From: Oscillospiraceae bacterium
GTDB lineage: Bacteria > Bacillota > Clostridia > Oscillospirales > JAAYXM01
Direction of reading: 5' to 3'
Length of the DNA: 37,423 bases
Assembly: GCA_017439555.1 (NCBI GenBank)
Contig: JAFSIZ010000049.1
Span: 1-37,423 of the forward strand
The notes under the pieces are model-generated. The model made no database searches and was not told where the DNA came from. It worked only from the letters and a program-made list of their open reading frames with translations. The position numbers were made by a program, and so were the translations under genes. Positions 8,067 to 15,328 of the stretch are shown one piece after another (position 1 is the stretch's first letter; each line of letters starts with the position of its first letter).

Positions 8067-9135
8067 TAAGAAACGTCTGCTTATGTCCTCCTCTCCACAC
8101 GTGCAGACAGAGGAAAACACGCGCTCGATTATGATGGATGTTATAATTGCGCTACTGTTTCCGCTGATTATGGCAGTATACTTTTTCGGTTGGCGCGCGG
8201 CAGCGCTCACGGTTGTTTCCGTTGCGTCAAGTGTTTTCGCTGAATGGCTTTATTGCCGCATTGCGAAAAAGCCGCATACGATCGGGGATTTTTCGGCTGC
8301 GGTAACAGGCATGCTTATCGCGATGTGCCTTCCTGTATCTGTGCCGATGTGGATTCCCGTTGTCGGTTCGTTTTTTGCCATCGTTGTTGTAAAACAGCTC
8401 TATGGCGGCCTTGGAAAGAATTTCCTGAACCCTGCGCTCACGGCGCGTGCGTTTCTCTATTGCTGGCCGTCGCTTATCTCAGTGTGGATAAAGCCGAACC
8501 TCGGAGAAAATGCACTCGGCATATTCAGCAGCGTGAGCCGCTCATCCCTTTCGCCCGATGTTATCGCATCGGTGACGCCGCTTGCAAAGATGAAGCTCGG
8601 CTATCTTCCGGGCGTTGCGATGGGTAAGATTGATGTGATATCGGGCCTTCGCGATGTTGTTGTCGGAAATGTTGCAGGCTGCATAGGCGAGGTGTCCGCG
8701 GTGGTAATCATCGCCGCGGCAATATATCTCATCATACGCCGCGTCATAACGATTCATATTCCGCTTGCATATGTCGGAACGGTCGCTGTTCTGACGTTCC
8801 TGTTCCCTCGCGGCGGAAATGCGTCGTGGCAGTGGATGATATACAGCGTTTGCTCGGGCGGGCTTCTGTTTGCTGCAGTATTTATGGCGACGGATTATGC
8901 AACGAGCCCCGTAACAGCGCGCGGCAGAGTGATATATGGAATCGGCTGTGGCGTGCTGACTGTGCTTATAAGATATTTCGGCACGTATAATGAGGGCGTT
9001 ACCTATGCGATCCTCATTATGAACTGTTGCGCGTGCTTTATGGATCGCGTGGTACGTCCGCGCCGTTTCGGAGTTATGAAGAAAAAGGGAAAGGCGGTGA
9101 GTGTGGATGAAAGCAAAGATTCAGGAGAAGCTTAA
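8056..9135 (+). CDS. rnfD: RnfD subunit (flavin-bearing membrane protein)
   Basis: An integral membrane subunit of 359 residues with about nine or ten hydrophobic helices. In RnfD/NqrB a covalent FMN is attached to Thr of an SGAT-type motif. Here the aligned stretch is IASVTPLAKMK, so Thr174 and the following PLA are kept, but SGA is replaced by ASV. Other family landmarks are present: KNFLNPALTARAFL near 121-133 and TDYATSPVTARGR in the C-terminal half, ending with a MDRVVRPRRFG tail. Start ATG has AAGGAGG nine bases upstream, inside rnfC. It overlaps rnfG by 29 bases, indicating translational coupling. Flavin attachment would need an ApbE transferase, which is not in this window. Confidence 0.92.
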   Translation: MKLDKKRLLMSSSPHVQTEENTRSIMMDVIIALLFPLIMAVYFFGWRAAALTVVSVASSVFAEWLYCRIAKKPHTIGDFSAAVTGMLIAMCLPVSVPMWIPVVGSFFAIVVVKQLYGGLGKNFLNPALTARAFLYCWPSLISVWIKPNLGENALGIFSSVSRSSLSPDVIASVTPLAKMKLGYLPGVAMGKIDVISGLRDVVVGNVAGCIGEVSAVVIIAAAIYLIIRRVITIHIPLAYVGTVAVLTFLFPRGGNASWQWMIYSVCSGGLLFAAVFMATDYATSPVTARGRVIYGIGCGVLTVLIRYFGTYNEGVTYAILIMNCCACFMDRVVRPRRFGVMKKKGKAVSVDESKDSGEA

Positions 9136-9742
9136 GGCAGCTTTCACACTTCCGTCTCTTTCGGCGGAACAGAAGAAAGAGCTTTTGCGCTCGTCTCTTA
9201 TCCTGCTCGCGATATGCGCTTCGTGCGCACTGCTTCTCTCGGGCGTCTATTCGCTTGTCGAGGGCTTTATTGAAGACAACCGCGAAGCACCGATTCTTGC
9301 GGCGGCTGCGCGCACGCTCCCTGCTGACAGCCATATCCGCGCCGATTTTGACACGGATGAGGTGAATAACGTTTCCGCTGTCTATGAGGCAAGGACGGGT
9401 GACGAGCTCATAGGTCATTGTGTCCACGCAACTGCAGAGGACTATGACGGCGAGATGACAGTCGTTGTGGCTGTGGATAAAGAGGGCGCGGTTGTCGCTG
9501 TGGAGGTCGTTTCGATGCCTGAGGGTGTCGGCACGAAGGTCCGTGATACTTCGTTCCTTTCCCAGTTTGTTTCGAAGACGGGCAAGGTTGAGTGTGTCGG
9601 TGAAATCACCGATGAGGGGCAGGTTGTCGCCGTTTCGGGTGCAACTGCTTCATCCGATGCCGTTACAGAATGTGTGAACGGCGCTTTGGCCGCGGTTTCC
9701 CAGATCTATGCAGAAAAGGCAAAGGAGGCGGCTGTCGGATGA
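9107..9742 (+). CDS. rnfG: RnfG subunit (covalent-FMN electron carrier)
   Basis: A single-pass membrane protein of 211 residues. The helix at about 28-48 is followed by an extracytoplasmic FMN_bind domain. The covalent-FMN motif SGAT is fully conserved, with Thr at about residue 180 in VSGATASSDAV. EGVGTKVRD is the family's second landmark. The frame can be read from GTG 9101, but GGCGGTGA is better spaced for ATG 9107. It lies between rnfD and rnfE, overlapping both, as in standard rnfCDGEAB operons. In contrast to several partners, this subunit looks entirely canonical. Confidence 0.92.
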   Translation: MKAKIQEKLKAAFTLPSLSAEQKKELLRSSLILLAICASCALLLSGVYSLVEGFIEDNREAPILAAAARTLPADSHIRADFDTDEVNNVSAVYEARTGDELIGHCVHATAEDYDGEMTVVVAVDKEGAVVAVEVVSMPEGVGTKVRDTSFLSQFVSKTGKVECVGEITDEGQVVAVSGATASSDAVTECVNGALAAVSQIYAEKAKEAAVG

Positions 9743-10347
9743 AAAAGCTTCTTGGATATATCAAACAAAGTGTTGTTGACAAAAACTCGGCACTCGTGCT
9801 TCTGCTCGGGCTGTGTCCGCTTCTGATGATGTCCTCCTCGCTACTGACGGGGCTTGTCTCGGGCGCGGCTGCGATGATTGTGCTCGTGCTTTCGGGTGTG
9901 GTGATTTCGCTGCTCGGGCGCGTTATTCCTAATGGAATCAAAGATGTTTCATATATGGTCATAACTGCATTTTTCGTTGCAATATGCGAGCTTTTGCTCT
10001 TTGCGTTTCTGCCATCATTGCGCACAGCCCTTGGCATATACCTGCCGCTTATAACGGTCAGTGGGCTTGCGTTTGCCGCGGCAGAGCGCGCAGACAACGC
10101 CACGGTAGGTGCGGCGGCGCTTGGCGGCTTATCGCTCGGGCTCGGATATTTTGCGGTGATATTCATAATGTCATTTATCCGTGAGCTGTTTGGAAACGGA
10201 ACGCTTTTCGGATTCCGCATAATCCCTGAGGAATATGCGATAAGGCTCATAACAACGCCGTTCGGAGCACTGTTTTTGTTCGGTATTTTCGTGGCAGTGT
10301 TCCGTGCTGTCGCTTTGCGTGCGGAGAAAGGGGAGGTTGAAAAATGA
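9739..10347 (+). CDS. rnfE: RnfE subunit (membrane), missing one of two cluster cysteines
   Basis: A six-helix membrane protein of 202 residues. In Rnf/Nqr, RnfA and RnfE each give two cysteines to a [2Fe-2S] cluster in the middle of the membrane. The first is present here: Cys26 in LLGLCPLL. The second normally lies in a 'PLIxxNCxxxGRAEA' stretch, but here the aligned residues read PLITVSGLAFAAAE, so Cys is replaced by Gly109 and the preceding Asn by Ser. The rest aligns well, including FIRELFGNGTLFG. AAAGGAGG precedes the ATG at 9739. The frame is open further upstream, but that part has no family similarity. ATGA overlaps at both ends couple it to rnfG and rnfA. Confidence 0.92.
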   Translation: MKKLLGYIKQSVVDKNSALVLLLGLCPLLMMSSSLLTGLVSGAAAMIVLVLSGVVISLLGRVIPNGIKDVSYMVITAFFVAICELLLFAFLPSLRTALGIYLPLITVSGLAFAAAERADNATVGAAALGGLSLGLGYFAVIFIMSFIRELFGNGTLFGFRIIPEEYAIRLITTPFGALFLFGIFVAVFRAVALRAEKGEVEK

Positions 10348-10931
10348 GGCTTTTAAGTCTGCTTTCGATTGCGGCAGGGGCTGTTCTTGCCGAAAATATA
10401 ATCTTTTCAAACCTTCTCGGAATAACTCCGTTCCTCAAGGAGAGCCGCGGCATTCGCCCGGCTTTGAGACAAGGTGTGACAACTGCGTTTGCTTCTGTTT
10501 TTGCATCACTTCTTTCGTGGCTTTTAGACACGCTTATCATTCGCCCTGCAGGGATTGAATATCTGAGAAGCGTTGTGTTTGTGCTTGTCGCGGTCAGCGG
10601 TGTTAAGCTCGCGGAGGTTATGATTTCAAAAAGATTCCCGAAGCTTTCCGAAAAGCTCGACATTTCATTTTCTCTCGTCGCGGCAAACACGGCACTTCTG
10701 GGCGTTATGCTTCTTGCATCAGAGCGCAGCTACACCTTTTTTGAGTCGCTGTTTTTCGGTGTGTTCGCAGGGCTTGGATATCTCGCTGTCTGCGTTTTGT
10801 TCGCGTCAGTGAGGGAGAAGCTTGAATATTCGGACACTCCCGGGTTTCTTGAGGGGTTGCCGATTGCGCTTATCACGGCGGCGCTTGTAGCGCTTGCGTT
10901 TTCCGGTTTTGCCGGTATAAAGTTTATATAG
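10344..10931 (+). CDS. rnfA: RnfA subunit (membrane), lacking both cluster cysteines
   Basis: A six-helix membrane protein of 195 residues and homologous to RnfE, with which it forms the pseudo-symmetric core of the complex. In the family, Cys in FLGLCPF and Cys in TTNCAVLGV bind the intramembrane [2Fe-2S] cluster. Here the same positions read LLGITPFL (Thr28) and AANTALLGV (Thr116), so both ligands are Thr. The remainder follows the family closely, including ITAALVALAFSGFAG at the C-terminus. Cysteines elsewhere, such as the one in LAVCVLFA, are not at ligand positions. The frame is intact and overlaps rnfE by four bases. See the finding on the missing cluster. Confidence 0.92.
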   Translation: MRLLSLLSIAAGAVLAENIIFSNLLGITPFLKESRGIRPALRQGVTTAFASVFASLLSWLLDTLIIRPAGIEYLRSVVFVLVAVSGVKLAEVMISKRFPKLSEKLDISFSLVAANTALLGVMLLASERSYTFFESLFFGVFAGLGYLAVCVLFASVREKLEYSDTPGFLEGLPIALITAALVALAFSGFAGIKFI

Positions 10932-10943
10932 GAGAGCATAGCT

Positions 10944-11711
10944 ATGGATATTGTTTTGAATATTCTCCTTGCGCTCGGCATACTTTCGGCGCTCGGCGTT
11001 ATTGCAGGCGCAGTATGCGCCCTTGCCGCAATAAAGCTCGGGGCAGGAAAGGAAGATGCCGATAAGGTAAAGGCGGAAACGGAAGAAGCTGTGTGTGCTG
11101 AGGATAAAGAAAACGCGCGTACCGTGGCGTTTGTGAAATGCCGCGGCAATGAAGCTGAGTTTAAGTATACCTATGCAGGTGAGCGCGATTGCTTTTCTGC
11201 AAACCTTCTTGCCGGAGGTGCAAAGGCCTGCGGATATTCCTGCCTCGGGCTCGGCTCGTGTGCGGCGGTTTGCCCGAACGGTGCGATATCTGTAGAAAAC
11301 GGAGTTGCGTTTGTCAATGAAGAAAAATGCGACGGCTGCGGCAGATGTGCTGCCGCCTGTCCTCGCGGCGTCATTGCGCTTGTTCCGCAGAATTCTGCAT
11401 ATAAGGTTGCCTGCTCAAATTGCGAGCTTGGCTCAAAAACGCGCAAAAATTGCGAGGTCGGATGCATAGGATGCCTCGCCTGCGCAAAGAATTGTAAATA
11501 TGATGCCGTCATAATAGCCGACAACCTTGCAACTATCGATTATTCAAAGTGTGTGGGCTGCGGAGAATGTGCGGAGGCTTGTCCTCGCGGCATAATAACT
11601 GCTCCGCCTGTGCCTGAGGTTGAAGAGGAGTTTGACGAATCTGAATATTTTTCTCTGCAGGTAGACGGTGCAGAGGGCGAGGAAAAGGAAGAAATAGCTT
11701 CTGAGGAATAG
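10944..11711 (+). CDS. rnfB: RnfB subunit lacking the N-terminal PF04060-type Fe-S domain
   Basis: The ferredoxin-accepting subunit, 255 residues, with an N-terminal membrane helix (about 7-31). It carries several 4Fe-4S sets: Cys96/100/106/110, Cys129/132/135/139, the run Cys157-Cys184, and Cys203/206/209/213. In usual RnfB the helix is followed by a domain with a CGxCGxxGC motif that binds the membrane-proximal cluster. Here the helix is joined by a charged linker of about 30 residues, with a lone Cys51, directly to the VAFVKCRGN segment. That first domain is absent. The C-terminal 35 residues are acidic. Start ATG after GGAGAG. Last gene of the rnf set; the next gene follows 12 bases later. 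Confidence 0.9.
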   Translation: MDIVLNILLALGILSALGVIAGAVCALAAIKLGAGKEDADKVKAETEEAVCAEDKENARTVAFVKCRGNEAEFKYTYAGERDCFSANLLAGGAKACGYSCLGLGSCAAVCPNGAISVENGVAFVNEEKCDGCGRCAAACPRGVIALVPQNSAYKVACSNCELGSKTRKNCEVGCIGCLACAKNCKYDAVIIADNLATIDYSKCVGCGECAEACPRGIITAPPVPEVEEEFDESEYFSLQVDGAEGEEKEEIASEE

Positions 11712-11723
11712 GAGAGTGAACAG

Positions 11724-12818
11724 GTGAGAAGAACACGCAGAGCATCAAGAAGATACAGAGGCTCGCGCGGCGGAATAGGTATAGTGATTCCGTTGCTCAT
11801 TGTGTTGTGTATCATTGCCGCAGGTGTTTTGTATTTTGTGAATGAAAATATGGCTTTCACAAAGGACGGAACGTTGTTTGAAGCCTGGGGTGCAAAAAAA
11901 GAACCTGAGATTGTGGATGCAAACCTCGTAATAGAGGAGGATGCAGGCGAAGAAGACAAGACCGCGGAAGACGGGGCCGAGGGAATTGAGACGGAGGCTT
12001 CCGAGGAAACGGAGGCGCCCGTTGCGCCGCCTGCCGATGCGGTCAGAGCGCGATTTTTGCCGATAGGCACAGTCAAGAGCACAGAGCTGTTTAATGCCGC
12101 TATCGCGGAAATACCTGCGGATGAGAAGATAAACACGCTTGTGCTTGAGGTCAAGGCTGAGGACGGCACGCTTGCTTTCGGAAGTGAACACGAGTTTGTG
12201 GCTGATAAGCAGATCGTCGGAGATGACAGTGTGCTCTCGCAGGTGATAGAAAAGGCGAAGAGTGCAGGCTACAGAGTATCGCTCTTTATGTCGTGCTTCA
12301 AAGACAACGGCGCGGCGAGGAACAACTTCAAGCATTCCGTGTTGGCCAAGGGCGGAGGTGTCTGGCGTGATGAATTTGAAACGCGCTGGCTTTCACCGTA
12401 TTCAGAAGAGGCAAGGCTGTACCTCACAGATATAATAAAGAAGCTTGCAGCGCTTGGACCAAACGAAATAATCCTGTCAAATATCTCGTTCCCTGTTGCA
12501 GGAAGAACGGATATGATTGATTACGGCGAAGGAGTCAGCTCAAAACCAGAGGCGCTTTCAGTCTTTATAAGCGAAGCGCAGAGCGCGGCAGGAAACGTTG
12601 CTGTCTCAGCGGTATATGAGAATTACAATGAAGCTTACAGTCCTTTGGGCGGTCAGAAGCCTGAACTGTTTCAGGATTTTGCAAGGATATATATATACGC
12701 CAAAGATTCTCAGGCTCTGCGCTCCTTCGAGGAAGGCAAAGCTTTGTTTGGTGATATGAATGTGAGCATTATTCCTGTCGGGAAAGCCGCAGTAGATGAA
12801 CAGTTTGTTATAAAATAA
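11724..12818 (+). CDS. Membrane-anchored DUF4015-like putative glycoside hydrolase
   Basis: A 364-residue protein with a very basic N-terminus (RRTRRASRRYRGSR), one membrane helix at about 18-40, then an acidic Glu/Asp/Thr-rich linker at about 60-105. The rest is an extracytoplasmic domain resembling PF13200 (putative glycosyl hydrolase, TIM-barrel-like). Landmarks are NTLVLEVKAEDGTL, a strand YRVSLFMSCFKD, GGGVWRDEFETRWLSPYSEEAR and NEIILSNISFP. The family's usual FDYIRFP strand is replaced by SNISFP, so the acidic residue expected there is missing. No activity is established for this family. GTG start, with GGAGAG upstream. It follows rnfB by 12 bases, so it is probably transcribed with the Rnf operon, though no link is known. 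Confidence 0.65.
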   Translation: MRRTRRASRRYRGSRGGIGIVIPLLIVLCIIAAGVLYFVNENMAFTKDGTLFEAWGAKKEPEIVDANLVIEEDAGEEDKTAEDGAEGIETEASEETEAPVAPPADAVRARFLPIGTVKSTELFNAAIAEIPADEKINTLVLEVKAEDGTLAFGSEHEFVADKQIVGDDSVLSQVIEKAKSAGYRVSLFMSCFKDNGAARNNFKHSVLAKGGGVWRDEFETRWLSPYSEEARLYLTDIIKKLAALGPNEIILSNISFPVAGRTDMIDYGEGVSSKPEALSVFISEAQSAAGNVAVSAVYENYNEAYSPLGGQKPELFQDFARIYIYAKDSQALRSFEEGKALFGDMNVSIIPVGKAAVDEQFVIK

Positions 12819-12842
12819 GGAAAAAATACCGTTCGTAATCGC

Positions 12843-12895
12843 AATATGCACCTCAAGAAGCCTATAGCTTTTGTGGTGCATATTATTTGAAAGAA
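12843..12895 (+). terminator. Hairpin after the DUF4015-like gene, possible terminator
   Basis: AATATGCACC (12843-12852) pairs with GGTGCATATT (12875-12884), with an inner AGC/GCT stem. The following bases are T-rich only after an interruption, so termination is likely but not certain. Confidence 0.5.
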
Positions 12896-12920
12896 TTTTT
12901 GGGAAAATTTTATTTTAACA

Positions 12921-12946
12921 AAACTATTTGTCTGTCACAGTTGTCT
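12921..12946 (+). promoter_or_regulatory. Candidate ECF-type promoter of the sigma/anti-sigma pair
   Basis: AAAC at 12921-12924 and TGTC at 12942-12945, separated by 17 bases, resemble the AAC / CGTC elements of ECF-sigma promoters. The spacing puts the transcript start about 20 bases before the start codon, just upstream of the AGGAG site. This would be an autoregulatory promoter. No good TTGACA/TATAAT pair was seen here. Confidence 0.45.
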
Positions 12947-12969
12947 ATGCATACGAAGGAGTGAGAGAA

Positions 12970-13461
12970 ATGAATGCTGCAGCAAAAGAAAAGCTTTTTG
13001 AAATCTATATAACGGAAAACCTTGACTCTGCATACAGGTTTGCATATACGTATATGAAAAACCGTCACGATGCCGAGGATGTTGTCAGCGAGAGTGTCGT
13101 GCGTGCGCTCGACGCAATATCAACGCTTCGGAATCCGCAATACATAAAGGTATGGTTTTACCGCATCATAGCAAACACTGCTCTCACTGCGCTGAAGAAG
13201 CAAAGCAGATATGTAAGCGTTGACTTTACGGAAAACGCAGTTGAAGCGGAGCCGGGACAGGATGACTATTCCGACTTATATTTAAACGACATACTGCAAG
13301 AGCTGCCGGAAAAATACCGTGCACCCGTCATCATGAAGATCTGTGAGGGGATGACTCTCGCTGAGATTGCAAAGGTGCTCGGAATAAACGAGAACACAGC
13401 GAAAACACGGCTATATACGGCTTTTGGCATTCTTCGCAAGAAAAAGGAGGAACTGGTATGA
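12970..13461 (+). CDS. ECF-type RNA polymerase sigma factor (SigV-like)
   Basis: A 163-residue cytoplasmic sigma factor. Region 2 spans about 15-75, with YRFAYTYMKNRHDAEDVVSE as the core-binding and -10 recognition part. Region 4 spans about 105-160, with LPEKYRAPVIMK and a helix-turn-helix LAEIAKVLGINENTAKTRL. There is no region 3, as expected for ECF factors. The frame opens at 12928, but GAAGGAG is placed for the ATG at 12970 and the extra N-terminus has no family similarity. The stop overlaps the anti-sigma start by four bases, so the two are made together. The pairing suggests an extracytoplasmic stress response, by analogy with SigV. Confidence 0.9.
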   Translation: MNAAAKEKLFEIYITENLDSAYRFAYTYMKNRHDAEDVVSESVVRALDAISTLRNPQYIKVWFYRIIANTALTALKKQSRYVSVDFTENAVEAEPGQDDYSDLYLNDILQELPEKYRAPVIMKICEGMTLAEIAKVLGINENTAKTRLYTAFGILRKKKEELV

Positions 13462-14306
13462 GTAATCTGAAAAATGAGTATAACGAAATGCAGGCGAGCG
13501 ATGAGCTTCGGGAAAGGGTAGGTAAAATTATGGCAGAAAAAAGAAAGAGAAGGATATCGCCGATAAAAGCGGTGCTTGGTGCTGCGGCGTGCTTTGCGGT
13601 TGCAACCGTTGCGGTGTTCAACCTCTCACCGGGGCTTGCCGCGGCGGCAAGTGATATCCCGGTTATCGGGGATATCGTTCGCGTGATAACCTTTGGAAGA
13701 TATGAATACAGCGAAGGCTATTATGAGGCGAATATTATAACGCCGAAGGTTGAGGGGCTCGGAAACCGCGAGCTTGAGGACAGCATAAACGCGATGCTGA
13801 AGGCGGATGCGGAGAAGATTATCGAGCGCTTTGAGACCGATATTGCGGAGTTCAGGCGAGAGAACGGCGATGCTGAGATTCACTGGGGAGTCGATTCTGA
13901 TTATGAGATAAGAACGGATAACGAAAGCATAATAGTTCTTGATGTCCGCTTCACGACAACGGCGGCGACATCGACCACGGTGCATAAGTTCTATAATATC
14001 GACAAGAAAAACGGCGAACTGATAACTCTTCCGTCTCTCTTCCGTGACGGCGCGGATTATATAACACCGATAAGTGAGTATATATCTGCCGAGATGGCAA
14101 GACAGAATGAAACAGGCGATAGAATGTACTGGAGCGAAGGAGACGGCGTGGATTACTTTACGGAAATTGATGCAAATCAGAAGTTCTATATAAACAGCGA
14201 TGGCAATATCGTTATAGGCTTTGAAAAATATGAGGTTGCTCCCGGTGCGGCGGGAAATCCCGAATTTGAAATTCCGGCACACATCGTTGAGGGAATAAGA
14301 AAGTAA
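13458..14306 (+). CDS. RsiV-like anti-sigma factor (DUF3298 family)
   Basis: A 282-residue single-pass membrane protein. The cytoplasmic N-terminus (1-33) should hold the sigma factor. A membrane helix (about 35-56) is followed by AAAAASD, a plausible signal-peptidase site. The external part contains a DUF4163/DUF3298-like domain (about 75-280) with TPKVEGLG, a TTTAATSTTVHKFYNIDKKNGE stretch and a C-terminal EVAPGAAGNPEFEIP close to the end. In Bacillus and Clostridioides, RsiV of this layout binds lysozyme and is then cleaved to free SigV. Whether this protein senses lysozyme is inference. AAGGAGG precedes the ATG. Confidence 0.85.
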   Translation: MSNLKNEYNEMQASDELRERVGKIMAEKRKRRISPIKAVLGAAACFAVATVAVFNLSPGLAAAASDIPVIGDIVRVITFGRYEYSEGYYEANIITPKVEGLGNRELEDSINAMLKADAEKIIERFETDIAEFRRENGDAEIHWGVDSDYEIRTDNESIIVLDVRFTTTAATSTTVHKFYNIDKKNGELITLPSLFRDGADYITPISEYISAEMARQNETGDRMYWSEGDGVDYFTEIDANQKFYINSDGNIVIGFEKYEVAPGAAGNPEFEIPAHIVEGIRK

Positions 14307-14312
14307 GAGAGA

Positions 14313-14346
14313 AACAGCCCTGATTTTGGTCAGGGCTGTTGTTTTG
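14313..14346 (+). terminator. Terminator after the anti-sigma gene
   Basis: AACAGCCCTGA (14313-14323) pairs with TCAGGGCTGTT (14330-14340) and is followed by GTTTTG. Confidence 0.85.
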
Positions 14347-14413
14347 TGGAAGAAAAGCAAATATATGTTTAAAACACAGCAATATGCGGAAGAATTAAAA
14401 CAGGTGGTTTGTT

Positions 14414-14968
14414 ATGAGGCGTCTTGCTTTGATTTTTTTGTGTGTGCTGGCAGTGAGGTGTATGGTGCTTGCGCGCCCTGTCATTCCTGTGGATTTCTAT
14501 CTGAACGACGGCCGCATCATCGACGAAAACGAAACAGTGGTTGCGAATATTCTGCCGAACACGTTGCGGCTTAAGCTGTCTCCCGGAGAGCAGACAGAGC
14601 TCTTTGCAGAGGTGCTTCCAGAGGGTGCAGCGGTCTCAGAGCTTATCTGGAACGGCGAAGGCTGCCGCGCAATAGCCGATATATACCCGAAAGGTGACAG
14701 ATGCATGGTTATCGCAGTTTCCGAAGGTGAGGGGAGCGTCAGGATATCCGCGCCGGGCGGCGCTGAAAGAATCGTTGGCATAAGTATAGAAAAAACGCCT
14801 GAGATAAGCGTGAGGACATTTGACTATGAGGGAAGCATCCCCTCCGCTACGGGATTTGCTTCAACAGCGATGACGGCGATTGTGCGCGTCCTTGCGGTGT
14901 GCGGAGCGCTGATGACGGTGCTTTCGACGGCTGCGGCTTTGAAAAGGAGAAAAGAAATTGAAGGATGA
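14414..14968 (+). CDS. Hypothetical membrane protein with a Big_2-like extracellular domain
   Basis: A 184-residue protein, not recognised as a named family. It has an N-terminal signal or anchor helix (about 3-20) and a C-terminal helix (about 150-172) ending in KRRKE, so the central part should lie outside the cell. The central part (about 50-125) resembles a bacterial Ig-like (Big_2) domain: LSPGEQTELFAEVLPEGA, a single W in LIWNG, then VIAVSEGEGSVRIS. Such domains usually mediate adhesion or structural packing. AGGTGG precedes the ATG. It overlaps the next gene by 11 bases, so it is probably co-transcribed with the TauE/SafE halves. Confidence 0.55.
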   Translation: MRRLALIFLCVLAVRCMVLARPVIPVDFYLNDGRIIDENETVVANILPNTLRLKLSPGEQTELFAEVLPEGAAVSELIWNGEGCRAIADIYPKGDRCMVIAVSEGEGSVRISAPGGAERIVGISIEKTPEISVRTFDYEGSIPSATGFASTAMTAIVRVLAVCGALMTVLSTAAALKRRKEIEG

Positions 14969-15317
14969 AATGAAATATGCCGTGAGCGGAGCTCTGGCAG
15001 GTGTTGCAAACGGGCTTTTCGGAGCTGGCGGAGGGATGTTTCTCGTTCCGCTCTTCTGCCGATGGGTGAAGATGGAAGAAAAAAAGGCTTTTGCAACCTC
15101 GCTCGCTGTGGTTATGCCGCTTTCTGTCATATCCGCGATAGTATATTTTCTAAAGGACGGAATAGATTTGAAAGCAACGTTTCCGTTTCTTGCAGGAGGG
15201 CTTCTTGGCGGAATCATCGGCGGCACCGTGTTTAAAAGGATGTCGGCAAAGCTTTTGCGGCGAGCGCTGGCTCTCTTTATAATATATGGCGGAATACGTG
15301 CGCTTTTTGCAATATGA
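14958..15317 (+). CDS. Half-size TauE/SafE (DUF81) membrane transporter subunit, first of two
   Basis: A 119-residue hydrophobic protein with about four membrane helices. The glycine-rich N-terminal motif NGLFGAGGGMFLVPL is the hallmark of the TauE/SafE family, whose full-length members (about 240-260 residues) contain two such halves. A TTG start at 14958 fits the GGAG at 14946. The ATG at 14970, with GAAGGA before it, is a possible alternative. It is followed 11 bases later by a second half-size gene, and the two presumably form a heterodimer. Family members export sulfur-containing or organic anions, but the substrate here is unknown. Confidence 0.85.
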   Translation: MKDEMKYAVSGALAGVANGLFGAGGGMFLVPLFCRWVKMEEKKAFATSLAVVMPLSVISAIVYFLKDGIDLKATFPFLAGGLLGGIIGGTVFKRMSAKLLRRALALFIIYGGIRALFAI

Positions 15318-15328
15318 GGTGAAGGAGT

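Noticed and set aside
6858-8210. A 450-codon open frame on the minus strand across rnfC
   Set aside because: It is antisense to a clear rnfC with complete clusters, is rich in Arg, Cys and His as shadow frames are, and has no family similarity or good ribosome binding site.
9670-9738. N-terminal extension of rnfE upstream of ATG 9739
   Set aside because: The extra 23 residues are basic and unlike the family, and the AAAGGAGG site fits the downstream ATG.
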